Origin: Protostelium mycophagum
Taxonomy: Eukaryota > Evosea > Variosea > Protosteliida > Protosteliaceae
NCBI GenBank assembly: GCA_002081555.1
Contig: KV921015.1
Coordinates: forward strand, 1-64,000
Direction: 5' to 3'
Length of the DNA stretch: 64,000 bases
Position 1 is the first letter of the stretch, and every line of letters starts with the position of its first letter. Under the pieces are notes generated by a model. That model was not told the DNA's origin. It made no database searches and worked only from the letters and a program-made list of their open reading frames with translations. Shown piece after piece: positions 12,775 through 26,700 of this stretch. Position numbers and translations under genes: made by a program.

Positions 12775-13889
12775 TTAGTTTGTCTTGGCTTCAGCAGCTG
12801 GGGTAGCTGCAGGTGATTGGGGAACTGCGGCAGCGGGGTCAGCGGGCTTCTTGGGGTCGACGAGGGCAACCTTTGGTACGAGCTCTCTGTCTTCAATTTT
12901 CTTTCCTGTAAGAGTGTCCAAAGCCTTCTTCTGGTCTTCTTGGCCCTCGAATTCGACGAATCCGAATCCCTTGCTCTTCTGGTTACGCTTGGTCACTACG
13001 TGAGCCTTCTTGAATTGGAGGCCACTGTCGGTCAACAGCTTAGCAAAGCTCTCGTTTGTAAGAGCAAAGGGGAGGTTGGCAACGAACAAAGAGGTCTCAG
13101 ATGGGACACGGTTGCTGTTGTCGGTGGGCTCGCGAGGTGCACGAGGTTGGCGGGGAGCTCTAGGCTTTTGTTCAGCGGGGGCAGCGGCGGCATCACCCTC
13201 AGCCTTGGGAGCTCTGGGCTTTCTCTGGCGGCGGGGGCGAGCGGCAGCGGGGGATGTTCCTTCTGCGTTGGCGTTGGGGGAGGCAGCGGCAGCCTAAATA
13301 TAGGTTAAAAGAAGCTAAAAAATAAAATAAAGTACCTCTCCTTCAGCCTTAGGCTGGCGGGGTTGTCTTGGGCGACGGGGGCGTTGAGCGGCGGAGGGGG
13401 AAGCACCCTCAGCGTTGGGGGAGGCAGCGGCACCGGTGGCGTCTGCGTTGGGAGCGCGTCTCTGTCTGGGAGCACGTCTGCCAGAGTTGGGCTTGGGGGA
13501 AGAACCGTCAGCACCTTCTGAAACTTAAATAAATAAAAATAGAAATAATAAGAACTTACCAGTGGCGGGCTTGTTGTCTTCGCCCTCGGGGCGGGTCTTA
13601 GCGAGGTCTACGTTTATGGGGCGTCCGTCGATGTCCTTCTTGTCCATGGCGGCGACGGCCTTCTTGGCGTCCTCCTCAGATTCCAACTCCACAAAGCCGT
13701 AACCGAGCGAGCGAGGGCCTCTTGTGATAATGTTGACGCTCACACTGATCCGATATGAGCGGATCCATTCTATCATTAAAAAATGATTATCACTACTTAC
13801 ACTTTGGCGACTGTTTCGAATTGTTGAGCGAGCTCGGCCTCACGGGTCTTGAAGGACAGATTTCCGATGAAGACTTTGGTGCGGACCAT
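12775..13889 (-). CDS. RNA-binding protein with two RRM domains
   Basis: RRM1 begins at the start codon (MVRTKVFIGNLSFKTREAEL, RNP2 = VFIGNL) and is split by two introns; its RNP1 is LGYGFVEL. RRM2 has RNP2 = LFVANL and RNP1 = KGFGFVEF. Between them lies a low-complexity linker rich in Pro, Arg, Ala and Lys (RAPRQPRAPREP, RPRRPRQPRQPKAEGE), encoded by two related exons. The C-terminus is Ala/Pro-rich and ends EAKTN* (12775-12777). The aromatic RNP residues are kept in both RRMs, so both should bind single-stranded RNA. The layout resembles nucleolin-like or RGG-linker hnRNP proteins, but the RNA target cannot be told. The coding strand is much more GC-rich than the flanking sequence, as expected for a highly expressed gene. 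Confidence 0.85.
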
Positions 13890-14703
13890 TTTGTATATTC
13901 GATTCCTTTGTCAACATCAGCATGATTCCATCATAATGCATTTAATGAAAACTTCATCACGAATTATAACAATTCGATATTGTTGTCTCTATGTCTATAT
14001 AAGAAAGGCTGTAGTACCTTGAGGAGGGATTTAACGGACGATGCTGTGGATTCTCTTGTTGAGGATGGCGTGTGAACCTTCGTGTGTGAGCTTGTTGGGA
14101 TGTAACAGCTTGGATCACTTGGTTCAAAAAACACCATTTTTGATACTGAGTCCTCCTGCGGGGAATTGTCGACTCGGCAAAAGATCAACTGCTGCCATCA
14201 AACATCAATCTTTCTGTCCAGACTGCGCGACCTCGACACAGACACAGACACATAGCAGTTTTCGCTGAATTTATAAACATGCGTCAACATCAAATGACTT
14301 GATCAATTCATTTGTATTTCGAATCTATTGGATTCAATCCACTCTTTTCAAAGATTGAATCACAAAAGTAATGATCGCTCGTTATTTAGCTTCAGCAAAA
14401 GAAGATTGGCGCCGATATGAAACACTATGAAACACAAAAAGTGAAGCTTCTACTGAATTACATTGCTTTCCCTCAGTTTTACCCTTCGTACCGAATACTC
14501 TGTTGGTTGATCAAACATCACTATGATCAGCCTTCATGATGTGTTTTTTGGTCAAGTCAGGGATTGAAGCAAAGAATATTCTCATGACATATCCGATTTT
14601 CGTTCCACAGGCGTCACATCTGATTGGGGAGATTCATCGTGACAGTGTGTCAAACCAAACCCTTTGAACACAAAAAAGATCATTTCACCACAGCAGAGAA
14701 GAG
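13890..14703. other. Intergenic region, no gene seen
   Basis: This roughly 810-bp gap separates the RRM gene (starting leftward) from the receptor gene (starting rightward), so it must hold both promoters. Short open frames on both strands (such as 14041-14268) show no domain, no convincing splice sites and no codon pattern. It is AT-rich, with several ATTCAATC/GAATTG words. Confidence 0.6.
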
Positions 14704-17700
14704 ATGAGAGCAGCTCTGTTTCTGGTGGCAATAATTAGTGTGGTCTCAGGACAAAGTAACAGAGCACCTTGTACGTTCACTGATCCGAATGGAGTGAACT
14801 ATGATTTAACCTCCCTTTCTGGACAAGGAATCGGTCTCAAGTGAGGATGATGAATCATGTAAGATGTAGCTGATTCTCCTGTAGCGGTGATTTGGTGGCT
14901 CTATCTTACTATAATTATACGTGGTCGCCATGCGGGTATGTTCGTTACTGAAAGATGTTTTTTCTGATGTCAACAGCCAATGTAACTTACCTGTTTGCAC
15001 ACAAAGCGGTCTTAGCATGGTACAAAACAGCGGGCCCGCCTCTGGCTGGGCTCTATCCTACACTAACAATCCACTGGTGCAGTGGAGTTTTGATGGTGAG
15101 TGGTGCTTGCCTCATGTAGCGGAATAAATTGATGAATTGTAGGGACAAGAGCTGTATGGCAAGTGTGGTCTGGTGAATCTACAAACAGAACGACCAAAGT
15201 AGCCATTTCCTGTTCCTCCTCCCTCGGCATGAACCTAATCTTTACTTTCTTTTCAGAAAATCCAACCATCACGTACAACATGCAGCTGCAATTGAATTGT
15301 GGATATTGGTTCACCACACCGTACCTACTGTCAATAACGGCGTCCTTCAACACTGCCTTTTCTTCCTTCAACGTATCTGGTAGCTTAATAATATATGGTG
15401 GTTATTTTGGCCAAAACACCAATATCAATGCTGTAAGTTGTCATAATTTAGTGATTTATCTCATGAACTATTTAAAGGTAAGCGTGAGCGTGGGAGGAAA
15501 TCCATGCACAGTGAACGCTGTGAATAATACTGCCATCACTTGTACTTTATCTTATATCACTCTGGGAACATACACCACCTCTGTAACGATCAATGGGAGT
15601 CCGTGCAGAAATACACTGCCATTATATGTTGCCGCTGTCAGTAATGGCACTTCGGTACCCACAATAGGAGGTACATCTACGATGGCATTATACGGATTAT
15701 CCGGACTACTTTCTAAGATCAGTTCATCATTCGGTGCCACGCTAAAAGGCTCTCCAATATCAGTTATATCCTCTACGGTAATATTTTATAAAACATCTAA
15801 TATAATTGACTCATCACAGAGCACGCAGCTGCAGCTGAATATTCCTGCAGGATGTGGTGCGAATCTACCGTTAAATATCATCATCGGAGGTATGACTACA
15901 GATATCGATGAAAGCGATAACACACAACAGCATATACTTTCTCAGTTTATACACAGTACAATCCTGCTGTGGTGACGAGTATGACGCAGACGACTTCTCC
16001 AGGAATTAATACAGTGACTTTATATGGAGATAACTTTGGAGTGAGCACAAGTGATGTCACTGAGATATGGATCGGACAGCAAAATTGTTACAATATCCTC
16101 ATGATTTCGCCTCATAAGGTCATCAACTGCACTTTATCTGGTCCATTTAACTACAATTACAATAGCGGCAGAGCTGCGAATAATATAATGATACTCAACG
16201 GTAAGAACAGTACTATAATATTCGATTAATGACCACAGGTGGTGATGCAGCGGTGCCACAGATCAACCGACAAGGAGCAGTGATACAGACATTGAATACA
16301 GCATCTGGATGTCTGCAAGCTTGTATCGGTACATCAAATTGTGTCAGCTTCGTTGTAGATTCCTGTGAGAATAAATGCTATCTTCAGTCCAACATGGGAA
16401 CTGCAGCATTTGGGAATTGCTTTTCATCGGGAGTTATAAGAAGTCGTACAACATATGGTAAGATATCTGAAGTATTGTTTCTATATTCTGATATGATTAG
16501 GACAAGTGGGAATCACTCAGATCAGCCCAATCAATCCTTACGCACCCTGCCAGTTCACGGACCCAAAGGGAATCGTGTACGATTTAGGTTACTACAGCGA
16601 TTCACAGGACTGGATAACCACGGGAAGCTCGTACTATTATTCATTCAATCCCTGTGGAACTCAACAAGCATATTACTTTGGTGGTTCATTATCATTTTCC
16701 CTGTCTCAAAATTTTGCACCGATAATATCAACCAACGATTATTCATTCAAATACGACAGCACAAGTAATCAGACATCATTAGTGGGAAACTCCAATTACT
16801 TGTACAATTGTTTCAGAAGTGGAGTGGTACAGTTGGTGTGCAATAACTCTATCAATACCCCAGTACTGCAGTATGTTAGCGAGAACCCAATTTGCCTATA
16901 TAATTTTCAATTCATCTTCAATTGCGCGCAAGCAGCGAATCTGAATTATCTGAGATTTATACAGTCTTCATCAGGTACGTGAAATCTTATATGCCTATTT
17001 ATTCATATATAAATAGTCAACACATATTCTCAAGGGACGATGACTCTGACCGGTCAATTTGGTAACATTCCCACTGCTATACAGGTTACCGTCGGAGCGT
17101 GAGTAATCGATACGTTATTTATGATTATTTATATCTGTAGGTCTAATTGTAACGTCCAATCTGCGAGCAGAAATATGATTACGTGTACAGTCGGACCGTT
17201 ATTCAACGCAACTGCACTCGTTGTAGTGACAGTTAACGGGCTTATTGCGAGAGGTGGATTATTCCTCACAAGTATTCCCAACCCTGTTGTTTTCGGAACA
17301 TCAGTATTACCATCAAACGGTGGAACCGTAACTATTAATGGGGCAGGTTTCGGGATCAGTACCTCCGCAATCAGTGTATCTATAGGTAGTCCACCTGATC
17401 CAAATCAATACAGATCTGTATTGATATCATTCAGGCGGTGTACCTTGTGCCGTACAATCGATAGATGTCAACGGCACCAGCATTTTCTGTGTCATAAATT
17501 ATACTCCAAGTGGTACCAATTTGCCCCTCTCCGTTCAGATATCTCCATCTACAATGAATCTGGCTGCTGGTTTGATGGTCAATTATTCGGCTCCTACGAT
17601 CTCTAGCCTTACACCTTCCGTCACTACTCTCAACATCTATGGGACTTATTTCGGACCCAGCGGACCCAACACCCTTGTCGACCGAGCATTTGGAGACTTA

Positions 17701-20700
17701 CCGTCATATCCAGTGGTGGTCAATACAGCTTTTGATTGTCAAACACTCTGTGCTCAGTAAGTCTTTCATGATTATCATCTCTTCTAAATCGATTAAGGAA
17801 TGCTGGTTGTCTCGCTTGGTCAGCAAATATATGCGTCAATGGCGGAACTGTGGCCTATTGTTGGTTGAAGAATCTCGTGTATCCGACCAATTACGCGCCG
17901 TGTTCCATTTCAGGAATCAAATCGCCTGTCAGCGTCACCATCGGAAACACCCTCTGCAGTATTACCTCCATGACGAGCAGTCAGATCACTTGTTCGGTTG
18001 CACCCGGTACAGGAACAAATATTCCCTTGATGGTATCAGTCAACGGCCAATCTGTGAATTCATCATACAGCTATCCACCACCAATTATCACATCAATCAC
18101 ACAGACGAATACAGTGGGAGGAACTGTAGCCATACAAGGTTTTCTTTTTGGTGCATCAGCTTCAGATTTAACAATCATTATCAACGGACGAGCGTGCACC
18201 GGCATCTTCTGGTATAATGCATCTTACGTATCCTGTATGGGAGGCCCCGGAACCGGCACTGGTTTACCTGTAAATATTACTGCTGGACGTCAATCCACAC
18301 AAATGAACCTGTTCAGCTATTACCCACCAACTGTCATCTCCGCAACAAACAGCGACACTGCCGGTGGTCTCATTACAATCACCGGCTCAAATTTTGGAAC
18401 TATATCAAGCTCAATCACCGCCGTAGTTAACGGTCAAATGTGTATCAGTGTAACGACGATCACGGATTCAAAATTCAGCTGTGTAGTCGTTGGTGGAGTG
18501 GGCACAAACTTGGGAGTCTATGTAACAGTGAATGGTCAAACATCCACCACTCAGTACATCTTCAGCTACAATCCGCCCTCAGTCATTTCATCGACGCCAA
18601 CATCAACAGATGGAGGACTGATCACTATCACTGGATCAAATTTCGGACCAGCGGGTACACAACCTTTCGTCACCATCAATTCCCAGACTTGCAGTAACGC
18701 AATATCACAAAGTAGCACATCGATTACGTGCTCCGTATACCCCGGTACTGGCTCAAAGAATATCGTTTCGGTGATCGTCGGAGGACAGGGCATGACAAAC
18801 TCGGCATTGTACTCTTATCTACCACCGACTGTCACCATGGTCACTCAGGGAAATACCACTGGTACCACAATCCGAGTGACAGGGTCAAACTTTGGAACAG
18901 ATTTCCAAAAGATCACAGCCAAGATCAACACACAAGATTGTACATCTATCTCCGTATCTAATTCTGCGGCATTCCAATGCAACGTAGCAGCTGGCATTGG
19001 TGCTTTTCTTCCTGTTAACATCACTGTGGATGGATCATCCTTTTACAACCCAGTGGGATATAGCTATTATCCTCCATTTGTGACATCATCAACGTCAATC
19101 GGCACATCAGCAGGAAAGATCAATATCACCGGTGTCAATTTTGGTACAGATCCAAACTTCATTACAATCACTGTTGGAACCCAATCCTGCTCATCTCCTA
19201 CATTTATCGCCACCAACACTCTACAATGCGCACTTCCTGGAGGCACCGGAACATCACCCTTGCTCGTCACTGTCGGTAACCAGAAATCATCCCCTTTCTT
19301 GTACAATTACCAACCTCCAACGATAACCAACGTGAACATCATTCCAACGATTGGTGGAACAATGCAAATCACGGCGAATAATCTCGGAACTAATGTAACG
19401 GCTATCTCAATGTCACGGTGTATCAGCCAATTGACTTTGGTTGGGAATGCAGTTTCCTGCAGCGTGGGATCAGGGTTCGGCTCGTCTGTTGCAGCTACAC
19501 TGACAGTGAATGGACTGTCTACAGCCTTCACCTTCTCTTACATTGCTCCCTCTATTGCCAATGTGCTACAACCTCCCACCAATGGAACTGGACAGATCAC
19601 ATTGTACGGCAGTAACTTTGCCTCGTCTTCGACTGTTATTGTGAATGGCGCCCTGTGTGCAATGACAACAGTTGCATCCAACTTATCCATGATACAATGT
19701 AATTCAATTCCTGGAATAGGATCAGTACCAATCACTGTTCTTGCTGGAGATCAACAAGCAAGATCCACACTCGTATATCAGCCACCCACAGTGATATCCG
19801 CCAATATACTTCCCACATCAGGAGGTAAGTGGTCTTTTGTATTTCTTGGTTATCATACTAATCGTAATCAGGACCTCTTTTAATCAATGGTGGCAACTTC
19901 GGCGCAGATGTAACACAGATATATGTGGCTGTGGGTGGTCAAGAATGCACAAACAGGAGATTGACGATAGCACACACACAAATCAATTGCACACTGGCTC
20001 CAAACGCAGGTTTCAATGTAAATCTAGTGGTCACAGTCGGAGGGCAATCCACGACTTTCCTTTACACCTTTCAAGCCCCCTTTATCACAAGCACATCCTA
20101 CTTATCCACCGGAGGAGATACACTAAAAATCATCGGTGGTAACTTCGGACCATCCAACAGCCAAAACACAGTGACAGTGATGGGGTTTATTTGCTACATG
20201 ATCGGAAGCAGCCCCACTACATTGACATGTAGTTCCCCACCAGGCACTGGAATGAACCGCACTTTATCCATAAATGTGGCAGGACAGTATGTTTTCGGAA
20301 TAGTGAGTTATCAGCCACCTTCTATAGTGAGCGCCAGTACGCCAGGAGATCCAGGAATGATATACATATCGGGTGCAAATTTCGGAAATAACGCTAGCTT
20401 GATCACTGGAAGAGTCGGGACGAGTGGAGTGTGCAGTTTGATAACAATCGTGACACCTAATTCAGGCATCTACTGCTATTATGCAATGACAGTAAATCAA
20501 GGGGACCCAATCATTATTACAGTGGATGGACAGACATCTCTACCTGCTAGATATTCAGCAACAGCACCAATCATCAATAGCATCATACAAGCACCAACGA
20601 TGGGAGGCTCTGTAGACATATTGGGGAAAGGATTCGGTACAGACATCACTAATATCAACGTCACCGTGGACGGAAGACTGTGCACCATTACCGGCATTTC

Positions 20701-23700
20701 AGACGACCACATCACATTCTTGATATCATCTGGCGTGGGCAGCAATCTCAAAGTTCTTGTCACTACGTCTGGAATATCTGCACAGGGAAGCTTCTCATAC
20801 ACAGCACCTACGATCACATCTACAACACTTGTATATACAACTGGTGGTATCATCATCATCAATGGTACCAATTTTGGGGACAATACAAATCAGATGATTA
20901 TCACCGTGAATAATCAGGCTTGTGTCTCCTTGGTGATCATCAAGAACTATACTAGTATACAATGTACAGCAGTAGCCGGAAGTGGAGCTAATATCACTAT
21001 GGGGATATATGTGGGATTAGCTCTGGCCAGTGGCGTGATGAGTTACCGACCTCCCATATTTGCGAACGCATCGTCTGTTCCCACAGCAGGAGGAATGATC
21101 TTCATTTATGGCTCAGAGTTTGGACTCAGTAGTTCAGCTCTAGACATCCGAGTTAATGGAGTTGATTGTACATCACCACAGGTCACCAGCTTAGGAACAG
21201 TCATCTCCTGTATGGCGGCACCAGGAACTGGTGTAAATCGATCATTAACAGTCAGCGTCTCTGGACAATCAACAGTGGGAAGTTATAGTTATCAGTCTCC
21301 TGTGATTACATCCGCAACCTCAGCGCCAAGCAATGGAGGGCAAATCACCATTTCCGGTTATAACTTTGGTGTCTCAGGAACTTTCCTCGCAGTGAACGTA
21401 TCCGGTCAGCCATGTACATCTCCAACTACTTTGGTCAACTACGTATCAGTGACATGTCAAGTACCTTCTGGAATCGGCACAAACCTCTCTTTGACGATCA
21501 ACGTGGATGGACAGATTTACACAGCAAACATCTACAGCTATTCACTTCCCTTCATCTCAGGAGCAAGTTCTATCAATACTACGGGTGGTAACGTCTATGT
21601 CAGTGGCGGCAACTTCGGTACGGATCCATCCAGTATCAGTGTGTACGTAAATGGTGTCTCTGTGGGTGATGTTTCTATTGAGACACCTCACACAAGCATA
21701 TCCTTTGTTGCACCACCCGGTACTCTCAGTTCCAATTTCATCGTTGTGGTGGCGGGACAACAAACTATTGGAAACTACAAATACCTTCCACCAACCGTCT
21801 TCAACAGCACATCACCCATGACAAACGGCTCTATCATGTTAATTTACGGTTCTAACCTGGGAAACAATAACTCGGTCATTACTGTGAGCTTCTCCGGTGT
21901 AGCAGTGCCAGGACAGATCGTGACAAACCACACAGTAATATCATGCATAGCACCACAGGGAACAGGCATCAACCATTACCTTATTGTCACTGTCAATACG
22001 CTCTCCTCATCTTCTCTACCTTGGATTTATGCCTCTCCAGTGGTCACAGATATGACATCCACTTACTCCTCTGGTGGATCGATCAATATCACCGGTTATA
22101 ATTTTGGACAATTTGCCCCCATCATACAAGTCGCAATTGGAAACACTTATTGCACAAACATCGCAATCATCAATCCACACACAAAGATAAGGTGCACATT
22201 ACCTGCAGGAGTGATTGGAATGGACAATCCAGTCACCTTATCGGTGGAAAGCATATCAACACAGAGCAACTATGTATCATTACCACCCTACGTCTATTCG
22301 TCCATCCCCGCTTCCACATCAGGTGGAACTGTCACCTTGATTGGCGCCAATTTTGGATCAAATATTGCCAACGTCAGCGTATTCCTCAACGGATACGTAT
22401 GTCCTTTGGTAACCGTTCAGGACACAATCATCACATGCAATGTGACGCGGAGTGGAATGACAAATACTGGTGGAAACATCACAGTGTATGGACAGATGGG
22501 TATAATACCATTCACAACCTATCTCCCTCCAGCCATCACGAGCATATCACCCTCTGAACCTCAAGGCGGCCCCATATCCGTAACTGGCAATAACTTTGGT
22601 ATCAATCCAGACAAGATCAGCATCAGTGTGGGAGGAATCCCATGCACTGATATATCTATTTCATCGATAGATACAGTAGTCAACTGCACAGCACCATCTT
22701 ACAACGGCACTAACCGCACGGTCATCCTTTCTGTAGACGGCCAAAATAGCAAGGAATTTCCACTCACGTATTATATTCCGGTTATCAATAATATCACCAA
22801 ACCATCAACACAAGGGGGAATAGTACAGATCAGCGGATCTCATTTCGGTAATTCCACAAACTTATCGGTAGTACTTGGCGGAGATACTTGCACATTGATA
22901 TCTGCCACATCAACAAGCATCATCTGTAACATTACGGAGGGTGTTGGAGCATCTTTAATTGCACAAGTGACAACCTTCTCCCTGTCTACATTTGGAATAT
23001 TCTCATATCAACTGCCGATAATATACAACATCACATCACCACCAACTTTGGGAGGAGTAGTCAACATCAGTGGCTATAATTTTGGCTCCTCAGAATCAGC
23101 ATTATCTGTGGGGATCAACGGAAAGACATCGTGCACTAACATTGTGATGTTGTTACCACACACTCTTATCAGTTGCACAATAGAATCTGGCACAGGACAG
23201 AACATCACAGTCAATGTTACTGTATCTAATCAGAACTCCTTGGGAAGAGTGTCCTACATCCCCCCATTCATTCAGAGTGTGGATAGCCCAACAACAGCAG
23301 GACAGACGGTCAAATTTACAGGAACCAATTTTGGGAATGATCCCAGTGTGATCATAGCATATTTTGGTGGAGTGATCTGCAGACTTCCAAGCATCATACA
23401 GAACTCTGTGTCATTTACATGTGCAGCGGCTGCAGGTACTGGTGACGCAAGTGTCTATGTAATTGTAAATGGAGGAATATCGCCATCGATTACGGTACCT
23501 TACCAACCACCAACAATCACTTCCATCGCCCCAGCAAATCAATCTGGAGGAACACTCATACTTTATGGTACCAACTTTGGACAGGACATCGGAGTGATCA
23601 ACATCACCTTACCCTGCATCAATATGACCATAATCGCTCCACACACCGCCATAGGCTGTTCATTAGAATACGATATTATAGAGACCGTGAATTTCACAGT

Positions 23701-26700
23701 GAGCATTGATGGACAGAGCGTGAACTACAGTGGAATCATCAGAATACCACCAACATCATATCTGAAGCAATACTACGGTTTATTATCTCTCGTGACCAAC
23801 TTAAAGAGTCAACCCACAATCAACTACTGCCTTTACCAAGGACTCACCTGCACAGAGGGAGATATCACATCCATAGACTTTACAGGATCTCTCCTTCTCT
23901 CCAATCTCGCCGGGTTATGCAATATGACATCATTGATCACCATAAAGTTATCCAATACCAACTTGACAGGGAATATACCAACATGTCTCAATGACAATAG
24001 TATCATACGTTATATGGATCTCAGCCACAATCAACTCTCCGGTGTGATACCAACGATCAGTGGGCTGGATATTTTGGACTTGTCATATAATCAACTGAGT
24101 GGTACCATCCCGTCTTCTCTGGGAAATGGCAATATCACCATCCTCAACTTGGCCCGGAACGATCTACAAGGATACATACCAGGAAGCATATCTCTATCTA
24201 GCTCTCTCACAACACTTTACCTCGCCGATAATTACCTCGCTGGATTTGTTTTCTCGTCACGACCACCAACGATCACAACTTGCGATATTTCCAAGAACTT
24301 TCTGGCCTGTCCCGTAGCAATGTGGGTTATATCTGAGTGTGGTGGAATCTGTGGAGAAGTGGTAGTAAATCCTACTATGAACATCACAAGAGAATTGCAG
24401 AGGGCCATCTTGTCTCAGAGTCCAATTGTGAATTTGTACTTCACATCAGGATACTACGGATCCGCTGTCTACACTATCTTTCCTGCTGTATCAGGACAGG
24501 ACATTCAATTTATCAATTACGACGGAGGAAATGTGATATTGGACAACTTATCACAAATGACAATCACTGGTGGTAATTCTTTGTCGGTCAAGGGTTTCAC
24601 ATTTAACAACGTGCGAAACTTGGTCCTATCTACCACTCAGACAGGCAGTGTGTATATCTATAATTGTACATTCCAGGGATCCAGGTGAGAACATATTATT
24701 CTTCATCATGCATCACTGACTCATATTACAGTGTAACATCATTATCAATAGATACCCCATCCTCCTCTGTAGTTGTGAGCAACACCAGTTTCATCAACAA
24801 CAAAGGGCCCTCTATCGTCATGCCAGCAACTAATTTTATCTCAACAGTGTCATTGAGAGGAGTGAGGTTCTACAATAATACCGCACAGCCAGTATCTATA
24901 TCTCACACCATCGACTCATTCTCCATCTCAGAATGCATATTTGATGGAAATGTACACAACAGAATTGGTACAGTGGGACTGAATGGTGATAACATCGGAT
25001 TAACAAACATCACGAATAGTTGGTGGAATGGCAACACAGCACAGGCAGGAGGAGCAGTGTATATATCCCCTCAATCATTAGTCATCATCATAAGCAATAG
25101 TAACGTCACATACAACACAGTTTCTGGAGAAGCAGCAGGGTTCTTCATATTTGGTGGTGCAAGACAGACCATAATAGATGGATGTAATCTATTGCACAAT
25201 ACAGCTCAGATAGGTGCCGGTATCAGCTTTCATTCTATTGTACAAGCTAACGTCACAATAACAAACACAACATTGAGCGGCAACACAGCACCACAAGGAG
25301 CTGGTATATCATTCGACTCAACATCACCGATACAGAGTATGGTCTTGGGAAACAGTATCATGAGCAACAATAATGGACAGAGAGGATCCTTATACCTTCC
25401 AAATACAGGATCATCATACATATACAACTCAACATTCATCAGTAACAGTGGAAGTGCAATATATGGAGATCTGTTATCAGGAGAAATGAGAGTAGAGGGC
25501 TCAGTGTTCCAAAGCAACACGGCTAACCAAGGAGGATCTATATCATTGAACGGAAGAGCAACACAACTCGTAATCGCAACATCCAATTTCTCAGAAGGAA
25601 CAGCCTCTACGGTTGGTGCAGAATTATCGATGGAGATAGTGCTTGGGGTATTTAATATCAAGAACTGCTCTTTCATGTATTCAGATGCCAGTCTTAGAGG
25701 TGGTGCTATCAGCATCGGAGCAACAGCAAATATACGTAAGTTCACAGTGGAATACAGTGCGATTGAGGGAACCACATCTCTCTTTGGTTCGGGCATCTCT
25801 GTAGCTGGAATTTGTAACAACATGTCAATCAGTTATTGTAGCTTTACCAACAATATAGCTCAATACGAAGGTGCTGGGGTGTATTCAGTGGACAAGTCTG
25901 TACAGAATATGTACATCAGTAATTCATATTTCACACAAAATACTGCTGTGTCGGGTGGAGCATTCAAATTTACTGGAGGAAATACATCAGCAATCTATTT
26001 GTACAACAACACATTCCAAGGAAATACCGCTACAACTGGAGCTGTTATCACACTACAAAAAACATCCAATATTCTACTTGTTGAATCTTGTCAATTTTTG
26101 AGTAACTGGGCGTCAAATGGAGGTATGATCTATTCCAGTTACAACTGTGTCAACTAAATGAAACTCAGGAGCGATATATCTCACTCAGAACGTAACAAGT
26201 GGCGTGACATTCATCGATTCTACCTTCACGCAGAATTCAGCTGATCTTAACGGTGGTGCCATATATTACGCTCAAACAGCCAACATCACCATACAAGGAT
26301 GTACATTTAACAAGAATACCGCAAGCTCTGGAGCAGCCTTATACACTATCATATCTGGAAAGCAAAAGATATGGATGAATATCCTTGAGAGTAGAATGCT
26401 TGGAAACACTGCATCTCTTTCAGGGCCCGTATACATCTCCTCCAGCAACGCTCAATTTAGTCTTGTATTAGATTCCTCTGATTGGTATGTGCTGAATGAA
26501 GAACATGTGATTGATTAGTTTGTAGGGAAGGTAATAGTGCAGGACAAGAAGGAGGAGGAATATACGCATCTGGGATGATGAACAGTATCAGCTGTACATA
26601 TTCCAACTTCTCACAGAATAGTGCCTCAACCGGTGCTGCCATCTCCGTACAAGCGACCAATAGTTTGACCTTTTTCTCTTTCTGCAATTTCATATACAAT

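Noticed and set aside
14305-14350. tRNA-like T-arm (GGATTCAATCC)
   Set aside because: No acceptor stem, D-arm or anticodon arm could be found around it.
20497-25823. Long minus-strand frames across the receptor gene (e.g. 20497-20883, 25230-25823)
   Set aside because: They are antisense shadows of the repeat-rich coding exons, rich in Pro/Thr/Ile, with no start or splice context.
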